64,000 nt of DNA. Origin: Inia geoffrensis (Eukaryota > Chordata > Mammalia > Artiodactyla > Iniidae). The notes under the pieces were generated by a model. That model made no database searches. It had not been told where the DNA came from and saw nothing but the letters and a program-made list of their open reading frames with translations. The DNA is taken from the NCBI GenBank assembly GCA_036417435.1, contig CM070904.1, positions 14,862,835-14,926,834 of the forward strand. Reading direction: 5' to 3'. This document shows, one piece after another, positions 36,601-48,095 of the stretch. A program made the position numbers and the translations under genes. Position 1 is the stretch's first letter; every line of letters begins with the position of its first letter.

Positions 36601-37892
36601 CTTGTAGTAATCTCTCATGATCTTTTGTATTTCTGCAGTGTCAGTCGTTACTTCTTTTTTGTTTCCAATTCTATTCATTTGAGCCTTCTCCCTTTTTTTC
36701 TTGATAAGTCTGGCCAATTCTTTATCAATTTTCTTTATCTTCTCGAAGAACCAGCTTTTAGTTTTATTGATCTTTACTATTGTTTCCTTCATTTCTTTTT
36801 CACTTATTTCTGATTGATCTTTATGATTTCTTTCCTTCTGCTAACTTTGGGTTTTTTTGTCTTTCTTCTTCTTCTTTCTGTAATTGCTTTAGGTGTAAGG
36901 TTAGGTTGTTTATTTGAGATGCTTCTTATTTCTTGAGGTAGGATTGTATTGCTATAATCTTCCCTCTTAGAATTGTTTTTGCTGCATCCCATAGGTTTTG
37001 GGTCATCTTGTTTTCATTGTCATTTGTTTCTAGTTATTTTTTGATTTCCTGTTTGATATCTTCAGTGATTTCTTGGTTATTTAGTAGTGTATTGTTTAGC
37101 CTCCATGTGTTTGTGTTTTTTTACAGATTTTTTTCCTGTAATTCATATCTAGTCTCATAGTGTTGTGGCCAGAAAAGATACTTGATACAGTTTCAATTTT
37201 CTTAAATTTACCAAGGCTTGATTTGTGACCCAAGAAATAATCTATCATGGTGAACGTTCCATGAGCACTAGAGAAGAAAGTGTATTCTGTTGTTTTTGGA
37301 TGGAATGTCCTATACATATCAATTAAGTCCATCTTGTTAATGTATCATTTAAAGCTTGTGTTGCCTTATTTATTTTCTGTTTGGGTGATCTGTCCATTGG
37401 GGAAAATGGGGTGTTAAAGCCCCCTACTATGAATGTGTTACTGTCGATTTCCCCATTTATGGCTGTTAGCATTTGTCTTATGTATTGATGTGCTCCTATG
37501 CTGGGTGCATATATATTTACAATTGTTATATCTTCTTCTTGGATTGATCCCTTAATCATTATGTAGTGTCGTACTTTGTTTCCTTTAATAGTCTTTATTT
37601 TAAAGTCTATTTTGTCTGATATGAGAATTGCTACTCCAGCTTTCTTTTGATCTCTATTTGCATGGAATATCTTTTTCCACCTCCTCACTTTCAGTCTGTA
37701 TGTGTCCCTAGGTCTAAAGTGGGTCTCTTGTAGACAGCATATATATGGGTCTTGTTTTTGTATCCATTCAGCTGGTCTATGTCTTTTGGTTGGAGCAATT
37801 AATCCATTTACATTTAAGGTAGTTATCAATATGTATGTTCTTATTACCATTTTCTTAATTGTTTTGGGTTTGTTATTGTGTCTTTTCTTTCT
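33678..37892 (-). mobile_element. near full-length L1, 3' half: 3' UTR and ORF2
   Basis: Antisense L1 with its T-rich 3' end at 33678 and a 3' UTR to about 34140. ORF2 lies at ~34140-37850 on the minus strand. The endonuclease start is at 37850 (ITTLNVNGLIAPTKRHRP), the RT motif FADD at about 35745-35756, and the C-terminal region ends [11 protein letters not shown]. At least eight frame fragments show frameshifts and stops, so it is not active. The element continues at 38927 after a younger insertion. The flanking duplication tgcca[a/g]cactttt (33665-33677 and 40509-40521) marks the insertion in the old L1M. Confidence 0.9.
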
Positions 37893-38926
37893 TTTTTTTA
37901 TTCTTTAACTTATACGTATGTATTTCATTTACACTTTTTCTTTGATATATTGCATGATAAGCAATTTTTTTTCCATCTTAACCATTTTTTAAGTGTACAG
38001 TTCAGTGGTATCAAATATGTTCACATCGCTGTGCAAAAATCACCTCTGTCCATCCTCATAAGTTTTCATCTTTTGAAACTGAAGCTCTATACCCAGTAAG
38101 CAATAACTTCCCATTATTCATTGCCCCCAACCCCTGGTAACCACCAGTCTACTTTCTGTTGTTAGATTTTGACTATTCTAAGTGCCTCATATAAGTGGGA
38201 TCATGTAGTATGTTTCCTTTTCTGACTGGCTTATTTCATTTAGCATATAGTCCCCAAGGTTCATCCATCTTGTAAACATACTGCAGAATCTCCTTCCTTT
38301 TTAAGACTGAACAATATTCCATTGCATGTATATCCACATTTTGCTTATCTGTTCATCCACTGATGGACACTTGAGTTGCTTCCATGGTTTAGTTATTACG
38401 AATAATGCTGCTATGAACATGGGTGTACATATATCTTTTTGAGATCCTACTTTCAATTCTTTGGGGTATATGCGCAGAAGTGGAATTGCTGGATCATATC
38501 GTAATTGTATCTTTAATTACTTGAGGAAACACCATACTGACTGTATTTTCCATAATGACTGTACTAATTTCCACCAGTAGTACACCAGGGTCCCAATTTC
38601 TCCATGTCCTTGCAAACACTCATAGTCTATTTTTTTTGATAGTAATCATCCTCATGGGTGTAAGGTGGTATCTCATTGTAGTTTTGATTTGCATTTCCCT
38701 AATGATTGGTGATGTTGAGAATCTTTTCATGTGCTTATTGGACATTTGTGTCTCTTCTTTGGAGAAATATCTATTCAAGTCTTTTCTTCATTTTGAATCA
38801 GGTTGTTTGGTTTTCTGCTGTTAAGGTTTTTTTAAAACTTTTTAATTTTATTTTATTTATTTTTTTGTACAGCAGGTTCTTATTAGTCATCCATTTTATA
38901 CACATCAGTGTATACATGTCAATCCC
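37893..38926 (-). mobile_element. L1 3' end plus ~0.9 kb of other-locus sequence (probable 3' transduction)
   Basis: The insertion is flanked by similar sequences at 37877-37892 (tgtgtcttttctttct) and 38927-38944 (tgtaggccttttctttct). Read antisense it begins with about 100 bp of L1 3' UTR (38926 back to ~38830) and the L1's A-rich end. About 0.93 kb carrying an old L1M 3' segment in the same orientation (~38823-37970) follows, and it ends in a second A-tail (T-run 37892-37899). Two tails with foreign sequence between them inside one duplication is the pattern of L1-mediated 3' transduction. It interrupts the host L1 between ORF1 and ORF2. Confidence 0.7.
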
Positions 38927-40508
38927 TGTAGGCCTTTTCTTTCTCTTGTGTTTCCTGCCTAGAGAAGTTACTTTAAGCATTTGTTGTAAAGCTGGTTTGG
39001 TGGTGCTGAATTCTCTTAGTTTTCGCCTTTCTGTAAAGGTTTTAATTTCTCCATCGAATCTGAATTTGATCCTTGCTGGGTAGAGTAAATTTGGTTGTAG
39101 GTTTTTTCCCTTTCATCACTTTAAATATGTCCTGTCACTTCCTTCTGGATTGCAGAGTTTCTGCTGAGAGATCAGCTGTTAACCTTATGGGTATTCCCTT
39201 TTATGTTATTTGTTGTTCTTCCCTTGCTGCTTTTAATATTTTTTCTTTGTATTTAATAGTTTGACTAATATATGTCTTGGCCTGTTTCTCCTTGGATTTA
39301 TCCTGTATGGGACTCTCTGTCTTTCCTGGACTTCATTGGCTATTTCCTTTCCCATATTAGGGAAGTTTTCAACTATAATCTCCTCAAATATTTTCTCAGC
39401 CCCTTTCTTTTTCCTCTTCTTCTGGGACCACTATAATTCAAATGCTGGTGCATTTAATTTTGTCCCAGAGGTCTCTGAGACTGTCCTCAATTCTTTTCAT
39501 TCTTTTCTCTTTATTCTGCTCTGTGGTAATTATTTCCACTATTTTATCTTCCAGGTCACTTATCCGTTTTTCTGCCTCAGTTATTCTGCTATTGACTTCT
39601 TCTAGAGAATTTTAAATTTCATTTATTGTGTTGTTCATCATTGTTTGCTTGCTCTTTAGTTCTTCTAGACCCTTGTGAAACATTTCTTGTACTTTCTCCA
39701 TTCTATTTCCAAGATTTTGGATCATCTTTACTATAATTACTCTGAATTCTTTTACAGGTAGATTGCCCGTTTCCTCTTCCTTTGTTTGGTCTGGTGGGTT
39801 TTTACCTTGGTCCTTCATCTGCCGTGAGTTTCTCTGTCTTCTCATTTTGCTTAACTTACTGTGTTTGGGGTCCCTTTTCGCAGGCTGCAGGTTTGTAGTT
39901 CCTGTTGTTTTTGGTGTGTGCCCCCAGTGGGTAAGATTGGTTCAGTGGGTTGTGTGGGCTTCCTGGTGGAGGAGACTGGTACCTGTATTCTGGTGGATGA
40001 GGCTGGACCTTGACTTCCTGGTGGGCAGGACTGCATCTGATGGTGTGTTTTGGGGTGTCTGTGACCTTAGTTTGATTTTAGGCAGCCTCTCTGCTAATGG
40101 GTGGGGTTGTGTTCCTATCTTGCTAGCTGTTTGGCATAGGGTGTCCAGTACTGTAGCTTGCTGGTTGTTGAGTGGAGCTGGGTCTTAGCGTTGAGATGGA
40201 GATCTCTGGGAGAGCTTTTGCTGTTTGATATTACATGGAGCGGGGAGGTCACTGGTGCACCAATGTCCTGGACTTGGCTCTCTCACTTTAGAGGCACAGG
40301 CCTGACACCCGGCTGGAGCACCAAGACCATGTCAGCCACAGGGCCAGGTACGTGGGTAGTTCATTGACGTTTGGGAAGTCTGAGGTCTTCTGCCAGTGTT
40401 CAGTAAGTGTTCTGTAGGAGCTGTTCCACATGTAGATTTATTTCTGATGTATTTGTGGGGAGGAAGGTTATTTCCATGTCCTTCTCCTCTGCCATCTTGA
40501 AGGTCTCC
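38927..40508 (-). mobile_element. near full-length L1, 5' half: ORF1 and 5' UTR
   Basis: This is the continuation of the L1 that starts at 33678. ORF1 lies antisense at ~38960-39845. Its N-terminal 77 codons are open (39845 to 39612: MRRQRNSRQMKDQGKN..., then NLPVKEFRVIIVKMIQ), followed by a stop. The 5' UTR runs to about 40508, where the reversed text reads 'caagatggcagaggagaag', typical of an L1 5' start. Without the inner insertion the whole L1 is about 5.8 kb. Confidence 0.88.
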
Positions 40509-40690
40509 TGCCAGCACTTTTATCGTTCTTTTTTTTAAATTAGTCATCCTAGCAGGTATGAAGTGATATCTCATTGTTGTTTTGATTTGCATTTCCTTGC
40601 TGATTAGTGATGTTGAACTCATTTCTTATACCTGTCAATCATTTCCCCATCTTCTTTGGAGAAATGTCTATTTGGTTCCTCTGTAGAGTT
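40509..40690 (-). mobile_element. old L1M, antisense, right part of split element
   Basis: It resumes the L1M interrupted at 33677. 'gccagcacttttatcg...' repeats the target site, then 'cctagcaggtatgaagtgatatctcattg' continues toward ORF2 on the complementary strand. Confidence 0.78.
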
Positions 40691-41235
40691 CTGCATACTT
40701 TATGGAGTTGCTCATTCCTTCCTTTATTCCACCACATACCCATAGTGGACACTGGGGTACAGCAGGAGCACAACAATGTCCCTTCTTGCATAAGCTTGTC
40801 TTTGCTGGGGGGGTTGGGTAACAGGGAGACAGATGATACGGGAACAAATGTATCACTTGCTTATGGTGATCACAGAATAGGTTTTAGCTCTGAAGAGTCT
40901 CTGAGCAGATTTGGGATGTGACTGTGCCAGTGACAATGCTGCCCTGTCAGCATTGAAGAACTGGATAAGAAAGTTTGCCTCCTAGTGGGCAGAAATGAAC
41001 TTGACTGAACACTCTCTAAATTTGAGGAAGAATAGGCATGAAAGATTATTATACCAGTTTTTGTGTGTGTGTGTGTGTGTGTGAAATCTACTGTGATGAT
41101 GTTTTATCGTGGCATTCTGGGGTGTGCAATGTGTTTCAGCTTCAATGGCTTTATATGCATTCATGTTCCAGTCTTGTCCTCATGCTAGTCTATCATCCCA
41201 GTTCCTTCATTGAACACTGGGCTCAAACCTCTATC
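40691..41235. other. unique sequence with (TG)n
   Basis: No gene could be supported. A (TG)11 microsatellite is at 41062-41083. Confidence 0.45.
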
Positions 41236-41279
41236 TTGTCATTCTTATTTATTTTTTTATTTTTTTTGTCATTCTTATT
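41236..41279 (-). mobile_element. possible tail-only retro-insertion
   Basis: A perfect 14-bp direct repeat (ttgtcattcttatt at 41236-41249 and 41266-41279) flanks 16 bp of T-rich sequence. This looks like a target duplication around a bare poly(A) tail inserted antisense. Confidence 0.55.
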
Positions 41280-41339
41280 GATTGGAAGGGAAGTGACATT
41301 TTTTGGTTGTCTTCCAAGCCAATACAAAGCAATAATGAA

Positions 41340-41490
41340 GGCTTTTTCTTATATAATTCACCTAATCCTCAAGTCAACCCCATGAGGGAGATGTTAGTAC
41401 ACAACTTTATGGATGAGTGATATTCAATAATTTGTCCAGAATTATGCCGTTAGTAAGTGGTAGAGTTGATATTTGAGTTCTAAAGCCCTT
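41340..41490 (-). mobile_element. MIR fragment, antisense
   Basis: 'cctaatcctcaagtcaaccccatgaggg...gttagtaagtggtagagttg' matches MIR on the complementary strand. Confidence 0.6.
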
Positions 41491-42339
41491 GAGTATCTGT
41501 TTTAATAAAATCTTCACTAATTTGAGGTAATGAGACTGAGAATTGAACAGTGGTCCAAGGGAAATATGTTTTTCACCTATCATATCTGGTTTGATGGTGT
41601 CTATTTTGCCATCACTGAAATCATTTTATTTATGTCCATTGATTTCTGGCTTTTCAGGTTGTCAGATGCCAAAAAGATGTCTTGAAGTCTCTCCTAGAAA
41701 GATCTCAAGACAGAGTGTTATTGCTCTGTTCAAACGTCAGGTTAATTATAACAACGATCTCTGTTGACCGATGTTGACCCTAGAGTAGGCAAAATAAGAG
41801 ACCGTGAGGTCTTAGAAAGGGTCCCCATAGTGAAAGTGAGGGGAAATGCTGGAAAGTTCTCATTTCCTTTCTGTGGATTAAGGTTTTTAAACCCATAGGA
41901 ATTTATACTATTGGGAGCTACTGTAGATAAGATGTATGTGAATTTTAGAAGTTGTTGACTAAATCTCTTTGGATCATACTTACACATTCAGGTGCTTTCA
42001 TAGTAAATGGAAGTTCTTACCTAAAAATATTAAATGCCTTCCTCTAATTCCGAGGTCTTAACTCCCTCTTTTCCTTTATTGCCAAATTTCTTAAAAATGG
42101 CTCATATTCATATTATCAAATTTCTCATTGCTTTGCTCTGAAACCTATTACAATTAGATCTTTTCCTCACAATTTGTGCACTAAGGTCCCCAATGGACAA
42201 ATCAACAGAACTATTATTGCCAGACTCATTCCTTTTACTTCCCTGGAGATTAGTATTTGACATTGGTGATATATCCATACTTCCTAAAACTTTTTCTTTG
42301 CTCCCAAAGACCTAACCACTCCTGCATCATCTGGGTGAC
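41491..42339. other. unique sequence
   Basis: No gene or repeat could be supported. Confidence 0.4.
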
Positions 42340-42341
42340 TA

Positions 42342-43348
42342 CAGGCAGCCCTCTCTTTGCATGGCTCCAATATACACAAGTTTTAGTTTCCACAGTTAAA
42401 TAACACCAGTCCTCAATAACATGGTTCAAATTTTAGCTACCATGACATAGTAACTATGAATGATTGCATAAATTTCACTGTTAGCTTTTAAGTCCAAAAA
42501 TCTTTACTTAAATAACAGATATGCATCATGATTAGAAATGTCCATTACATCTTTAAAGTCTGTGATGACTGGTCACTCTGCATCTTTTATTCAGTTCACA
42601 CACTGACAGCAAAGCATGTTGTGTTGCCTCCTTTTCTCCCAGTGATAAACCTACATGGTATTTTGCAAAAATAGATAATGAAAAGAGGAAATTGTGCAAC
42701 AAAGATGAAAGTGCAGCAAAAAATCAACAAAATATGATAATACTGGAAGTAAAATTTGAATGAAATAGAATGGATTTATAGAAGAAGTAGCGGGTCATAA
42801 GAATATTGACACCTGCTGCTTTACAGGAAACTCTAGGATGTTCCAAGGAACTTAGTAAAGACAAACTTATTGACATAAATGAAGAAAATGTCATGAAAAG
42901 GATGAAGGTGTCCCAGAGGAGGTGACACCAGGAAAAAGCTACACACTAAAGGAATTCTCAGAGATATTTCACACACTGGAAGTATAAAGGATAAAGTGTT
43001 GGAAGCTAATCCAAATGTTGAAAGAAGTATGAAAATCCATTATGCTTTAAAAAAGATGCTACCTCTGTATCAAGAAGGCAATCACTCTTGTTAAGCTTTT
43101 TCTTTCATCAGTGAAACAAAACACTTTAATTCTCTTCAAGTGTTTTAAGAGTATTAAATATTACTTGTACTATTCCTTTTCATTTGCCTACATGTTTATA
43201 ACCTACAATAAGAGTTTTTAATGTATTGAAAAAAATTCTTAAAGGTTTCAGAACAACTGTAATTGTTTACTAAGATTGTTTTGTAGGAGTTCAGATTGCC
43301 CAGCCTTCTTTATGGTCCTGTACTACCAACCAAAGCAAGGACTGCCTG
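42342..43348. mobile_element. Tigger-like (Tc1/mariner, pogo) DNA transposon, ~1 kb
   Basis: The left end caggcagccctctctttgcatgg and the right end ccaaccaaagcaaggactgcctg form imperfect terminal inverted repeats. They are bounded by TA on each side (42340-42341 and 43349-43350), the target duplication of this superfamily. The interior (from about 42680) keeps Lys/Glu-rich coding-like text similar to a Tigger transposase N-terminus, but stops are frequent. It is an internally deleted, inactive copy. Strand is not assigned. Confidence 0.7.
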
Positions 43349-43559
43349 TATTAGGCACCTTCAAGTTAGTGTGACTATAATTTTACACATTACGTTAACC
43401 TCAAGCCATCCCCTTCTCCTGAATTCTTGAGTTCAGTTATAGTGAGTAGGACACAGTGCGTACGCAATAAATGTGCCTTTCCTTTTCTATTTGTCCTATT
43501 CATCATAGAATCCTCCACTCCCCTGTTTCTTATTGGCCCCAAGCCCTATCTCTCTGTCT

Positions 43560-44060
43560 CCTAAACTTGCTTTGAATTTGACCATTCTCTGCATTCCCAT
43601 TGCTTGACCTTAATTTAAGCCCTTTTTGTCATTCTCCTCTAACAACTTCCTAATTGTTCTTCCATCCACCAGTTTCTATTTTATATACCAAATACCCTTC
43701 ACACAAATGCCAGAGTTATGGGTCTAGAAAAAAAAATCTGATCACATTACACTACTTTGCAAAAGCTGCTGTTACCTGTCTGTTGTCCTTAATGAGCTGA
43801 CTTCTGAACACTTATTGAAGAAATCCTGCCTCTTTAAGCCTCCACAGCTTTCCTCGTGATGTGTCCTCCTTCTGGGCTGCCTTCTCCCTCATCTTTTCTG
43901 GGCTGGGTCCACTTATACATACTTTGAGATCCATTTTAAGTGTTTCCTATCCAAGCTGAAGTCTTCCAGTATCACCAAGTTTAGTTACTGCTTTTTCTGT
44001 GGTTCTATAAAGTTTATGTATAATTCTGTGATGTACTTGTCATAGAATAAGAAATCTATA
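43560..44060 (+). mobile_element. L2 fragment, sense
   Basis: 'aatctgatcacattacactac...', '...atcctgcctctttaagcctcc...', 'ctttgagatccattttaag' follow the order of the L2 3' region in sense orientation, diverged. Confidence 0.5.
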
Positions 44061-44904
44061 TTTAAAGTCATATTTCCTCAGAGCGAGAGGCTTGTCTTAT
44101 TCCAAGCTTCGGTACAAGAAAAGAACAATAGCAACAATAACATCAATATCAATAAGACTCCTTATAATTAAGGAGTTTTCAATGTAACAACAAAAAAATA
44201 GTAGCTGCATATGATGTTGGTAGACTTAATAACTGCAGAAGAATGTGCTAGATAACTCTCAACATGTATATATTTCTATTAAACCACTAATCAATAATGG
44301 CAATCTCTAGGTGATAAATTTAGCTGAAGTGTGCCAGCACATATATAAACGTATTGTTTGAAATACCAGAGTTGAAATATCTTTTTTTAGACATCAATAA
44401 CTCCAATAGATACATTTAACTGATGTTTCTACAGAAAAATTAAGTCATTTTGTTATCAGCAGGCACGTTGAAGTTTAAACACACCTCTCAGGAATCAGGC
44501 CCTTGGTGGCTAATCCCATGCCCTTACCGGCCACCTTCCCTTTGAGAAGATTCCTCTCTGGGAGCCCTCTTTGAACAAAATCTGACCCTCCGCTCCTGCC
44601 TGGGAGTATCCTAGGACATTTTTATGTGGTACAAGCAAAGGAAAAGCAGAGAGATGCATTCCTGTCTTTTGCTCAGAATATAAATCTGTCACAGGAGCAC
44701 TCCAAAGACAGTTTGGCCAAGGAGTAATGAAGTGAGGGAATCTGTAGGTGACCAGGGATGACACAGTAAACTCCAAATAATTCAATATGATTAGGGAATT
44801 AGCAAGGACCAGGGAGCTGGTGAGAAGAGAAGCGTAAATTTCTGCTGGAGTAAATGAGCGCTGGATCAGCCTATCCAGGGAAGGGAGGTGGCCATTCTCT
44901 AAAG
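44061..44904. other. unique sequence
   Basis: No feature could be supported. Confidence 0.4.
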
Positions 44905-44917
44905 CTGACTGGGTTTT

Positions 44918-45145
44918 TTTTTTTGTTTGTTTTGTTTTTTGTTTTGCGGTACGCGGGACTCTCACTGTTGTGGCCTCTCCGGTTGCGGAGCACAGGCTCC
45001 CAGGCTCCGGACGCGCAGGCTCAGCGGCCATGGCTCACGGGCCTAGCAGCTCCGCGGCACGTGGGATCTTCCCAAACCGGGACACGAAACTGTGTCCCCT
45101 GCATCGGCAGGCGGACTCTCAACCACTGCACCACCAGGGAAGCCC
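44918..45145 (-). mobile_element. cetacean CHR-type SINE, antisense, with 8-bp internal duplication
   Basis: The T/G tail is 'tttgtttgttttgttttttg', followed by 'gcggtacgcgggactctcac' and '...accaccagggaagcccc'. The body contains caggctcc twice in tandem (about 44992-45007), so it is longer than the other copies. The target duplication ctgact(c)gggtttt lies at 44905-44917 and 45146-45159. Confidence 0.92.
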
Positions 45146-45159
45146 CTGACTCGGGTTTT

Positions 45160-45600
45160 AAAAGTAATACAGCTCTGAAGAAATCCAAGGGGTTGGCTTT
45201 TGGAGATGAAATCAGCTTTGACAAGAGGGGAGTCGACAGAATCACAAATGGTTCTGTCTATAGATAGGCTGGGAACATGGGCAGGTGTGGCTGCTATAGA
45301 GAGGCTGGCCTGGGTGCTGACTCAGGGCCTCAAAAGCGGGTCTCACCTAGTGGCTGCAGCTTTATTCTTAGCACTGCGTGGGGAATCCAGGACCGCCTAG
45401 CTACCTGGGACTCACCAACCTTTATATTATAGGGTTTGCTTTCCCCCAGGACCAAATCACCAAAAGTATTATTGATCATATTTATAATGTTAATAACAAT
45501 GCTTCAAAAACATTTTAGTTTACTTAGTGCGTTCATGCATATTTATCTTGTTTGAGTCTTACAGTAACCAGTAGATAGGAAGATATGGTAGACCCTGACC
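45160..45600. other. unique sequence
   Basis: Nothing was supported apart from a very weak MIR-like patch near 45530-45580. Confidence 0.35.
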
Positions 45601-45990
45601 CTAAGCATTTTTAAAGTTGTACTTTCATTCTTTTTACAAAACATCACATGTTTACTGAACAATTTTGCCTGAACAAACTTCAGAAAATACAGGTGAGTTT
45701 TAAGAAAACAATTTCAGCCACCTGTAATCCCTTCATAAAGTTATGTATCCTTGCATTTTTATATATCATTTAATATTCCATTTATATGCACTGTTTTGCA
45801 ACTTTAACATATTTTTAATTATGAAAATATTTACATGTCAATAAATACACAATTTCATAACTTTTTAAAAGGAATGGCTATACATAGTATTCTATTGTAT
45901 TATTGTACATTGATTAATTTAACTAATCCCCTAGTATTGGATATTTAAATCATTTTAAAGATTAATGATTGAACATAATTATTTAAATTA
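45601..45990 (-). mobile_element. old L1ME 3' fragment, antisense
   Basis: 'ttttgcctgaacaaacttcag...ttaaaaggaatggctatacatagtattctattgta...ttggatatttaaatcat' resembles the 3' end of ancient L1 subfamilies on the complementary strand. Confidence 0.5.
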
Positions 45991-46380
45991 TTTTTATGTA
46001 TTAATAAATCAAATCCATTATGATTCTAATATTAGGTATAAACATGATAATTACACAATTAACAAATAGTATTACATTAAACAAATACCATTTAATATTC
46101 AAAATAATAGTGAGGTTAACATCTTTGTAACTAAGTCATCAGGCACATCCATGATTATTTCCTGGGTCTTTTAAATCAGCTTGATTCTGCATTGATGCAG
46201 GTTTTCCAGAGTCTGCAGTTAATGAAAATGAACCTCAGATATTTCTGTCCTCTTTCTGGAATTGTAAACATCTTTCTTTGCACCCATCATTGTTTTTCCT
46301 TCTTACTCAATTTCAGCTGCCACCCAGCTTCTAACATTTCAACATTAATCCAAAAACCAGTTTCTTAGTTGTCACATATG
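45991..46380. other. unique AT-rich sequence
   Basis: Nothing recognisable was seen. Confidence 0.4.
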
Positions 46381-46900
46381 CCAGACATTACATTGCATAC
46401 TAATGCATATGACACAGTCCATAAGAACTTGTCCCTGCCCTCAACTTGCATGCAGTTCAGCTGAGAATACAAACAAGAGAAGGATGATTACAGTATGATT
46501 TGTAAGTGATATGATGCAGGCAAGACATGGGTGCTGTATGTTTCCAGAGAGAAGCCTCTAATGCAGAATGAGGAGTTAAAAAAGCTGCTCAGATGGATGC
46601 TGGGACATGTGTGATGCATCTGGATTGAGGGCTGTGAATTAACCAGGACATGTGGGGCGTGGCAGGGAGAGGGGAACATTTCAGGCAGAGGTAGCAGTTT
46701 TCACTGTGTTCCAAAGGAGACGTTAGGATGACCCCCTTATTAGAGCTGTCTCTTATTCATTGTGGTTGCTTGGAAAACACAGATCAAGCATATAAAGGAA
46801 ATGTGACATGGGCCGAGGCCTGTGATGGAGTTAGTAAGAGAGCCTTCTAGACCTCGTAGGTGATTTGAGGTGTCTGGACCCAGATGAGTTCTATCCTAGA
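46381..46900 (-). mobile_element. L2 3' fragment, antisense
   Basis: 'cagacattacattgcatac...cttgtccctgccctcaacttgc...gttcagctgagaatacaaac' through '...gatttgaggtgtctggaccc' follows L2 on the complementary strand. Confidence 0.55.
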
Positions 46901-47870
46901 CTGTGAAAAGAACTTGCAAATGTAACTTATCTCGTAGTAGCAAACCCTGAAAAGTTTCAAGAATATTGGAGATGGTCAAATTATATACTTATTTTTGTTA
47001 ATAAGACAAGAATTGTTTCAAGAATTAGAATTGTGTTTACCCTTAGTTAATGTCAGAATACATTGTTAAATAGGCAGTTTGTTGGCATTTTGAAAATCAT
47101 GTGGTGATTTCTAGTCATCAGCGTAGGTTCACTAGGAGCATGTCACACCAAGCTAATCTTGCTTCTTTGTCATTCAGGGTTACAGGATGGCACATCTTCA
47201 GCAAATTTAGAGGATTCTGATTTCCAAAAAGCATTGGGCAGAACATTTTTTCATTGTTCTTGTATATAACAGAAAAAGTGTTAAAGTTGAAGAGAAGTAG
47301 AGAAGAAAGAGATGAGGATGTGAGAACAAAATACTCACAACTTAGATTGTTTTAATACGTGTTTATAGTTCCAGTTAGGGATGAGTCGATCATCTTGTGC
47401 TTGATGGTGGTTAAATTGCATCTGAAGCAATGGATTTTACTAAAGATACCACATTTGAGCAGGAATGCAGATGCCTCAGTGCTTGGAGATGAAGAATCGG
47501 GATACAGTGCTATATATGGAAAATCGTAGGTTTACTGTGCATGGAAAAGAGAAACTTACAGAGAAGACAATATCAGTCTTTAAAATTTTAGGCTTCTTAA
47601 ATCTATCAACTGATGTTCTTCATCAGTTAGAAAATTCTCAGCCATTTTTGTCTTCAAATATTGCTTTTATCCTTTTCAGTCTTTTCTCCTATGGGACTCC
47701 AATTAACTGACTGTTTTGCTGTTAAACTTTGCATTCGGGTTCTTATCATGTGACTTTCCAGTTATAAAATTTCCATTTTATTTGTTGATTACTTTTTATA
47801 TTTTCAGTTCGCTAGTGAAATTTCTAATCCTGCCTTTTATCTTCTTGAGTACAGAAGGCATTATTATTTA
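46901..47870. other. mostly unique; possible CR1/L3-type remnant
   Basis: About 47125-47240 ('ggttcactaggagcatgtcacaccaagctaatcttgcttc...') resembles an ancient repeat that once encoded reverse transcriptase. I cannot assign it firmly. An acceptor-like AG at about 47177 has no open frame after it. Confidence 0.3.
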
Positions 47871-47884
47871 AAAGTCTTTGTCTG

Positions 47885-48081
47885 GGGCTTCCCTAGTGGC
47901 GCAGTGGTTGGGAGTCCGCCTGCCGATTCAGGGGACACGGGTTCGTGCCCCGGTCCGGGAAGATCCAACATGCCGCGGAGCCGCTGGGCCCGTGAGCCAT
48001 GGCCACTGGGCCTGCGCGTCCGGAGCGCTCCGCGACGGGAGGGGCCACAACAGCGAGAGGCCCGCGTACTGCAAGAAAAAA
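47885..48081 (+). mobile_element. cetacean CHR-type SINE, sense, with 4-bp deletion
   Basis: It starts 'gggcttccctagtggcgcag' and has the B box 'gggttcgtgccccg'. Relative to the other copies it lacks ctgt, so the body reads ccggagcgctccgc, a palindrome. The perfect 14-bp target duplication aaagtctttgtctg lies at 47871-47884 and 48082-48095. CpG sites are well kept, which suggests a young copy. Confidence 0.95.
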
Positions 48082-48095
48082 AAAGTCTTTGTCTG

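Noticed and set aside
33678..40508. Possibility that the near full-length L1 is active
   Set aside because: ORF2 is split into at least eight frame fragments, ORF1 stops after 77 codons, and a 1-kb insertion separates them.
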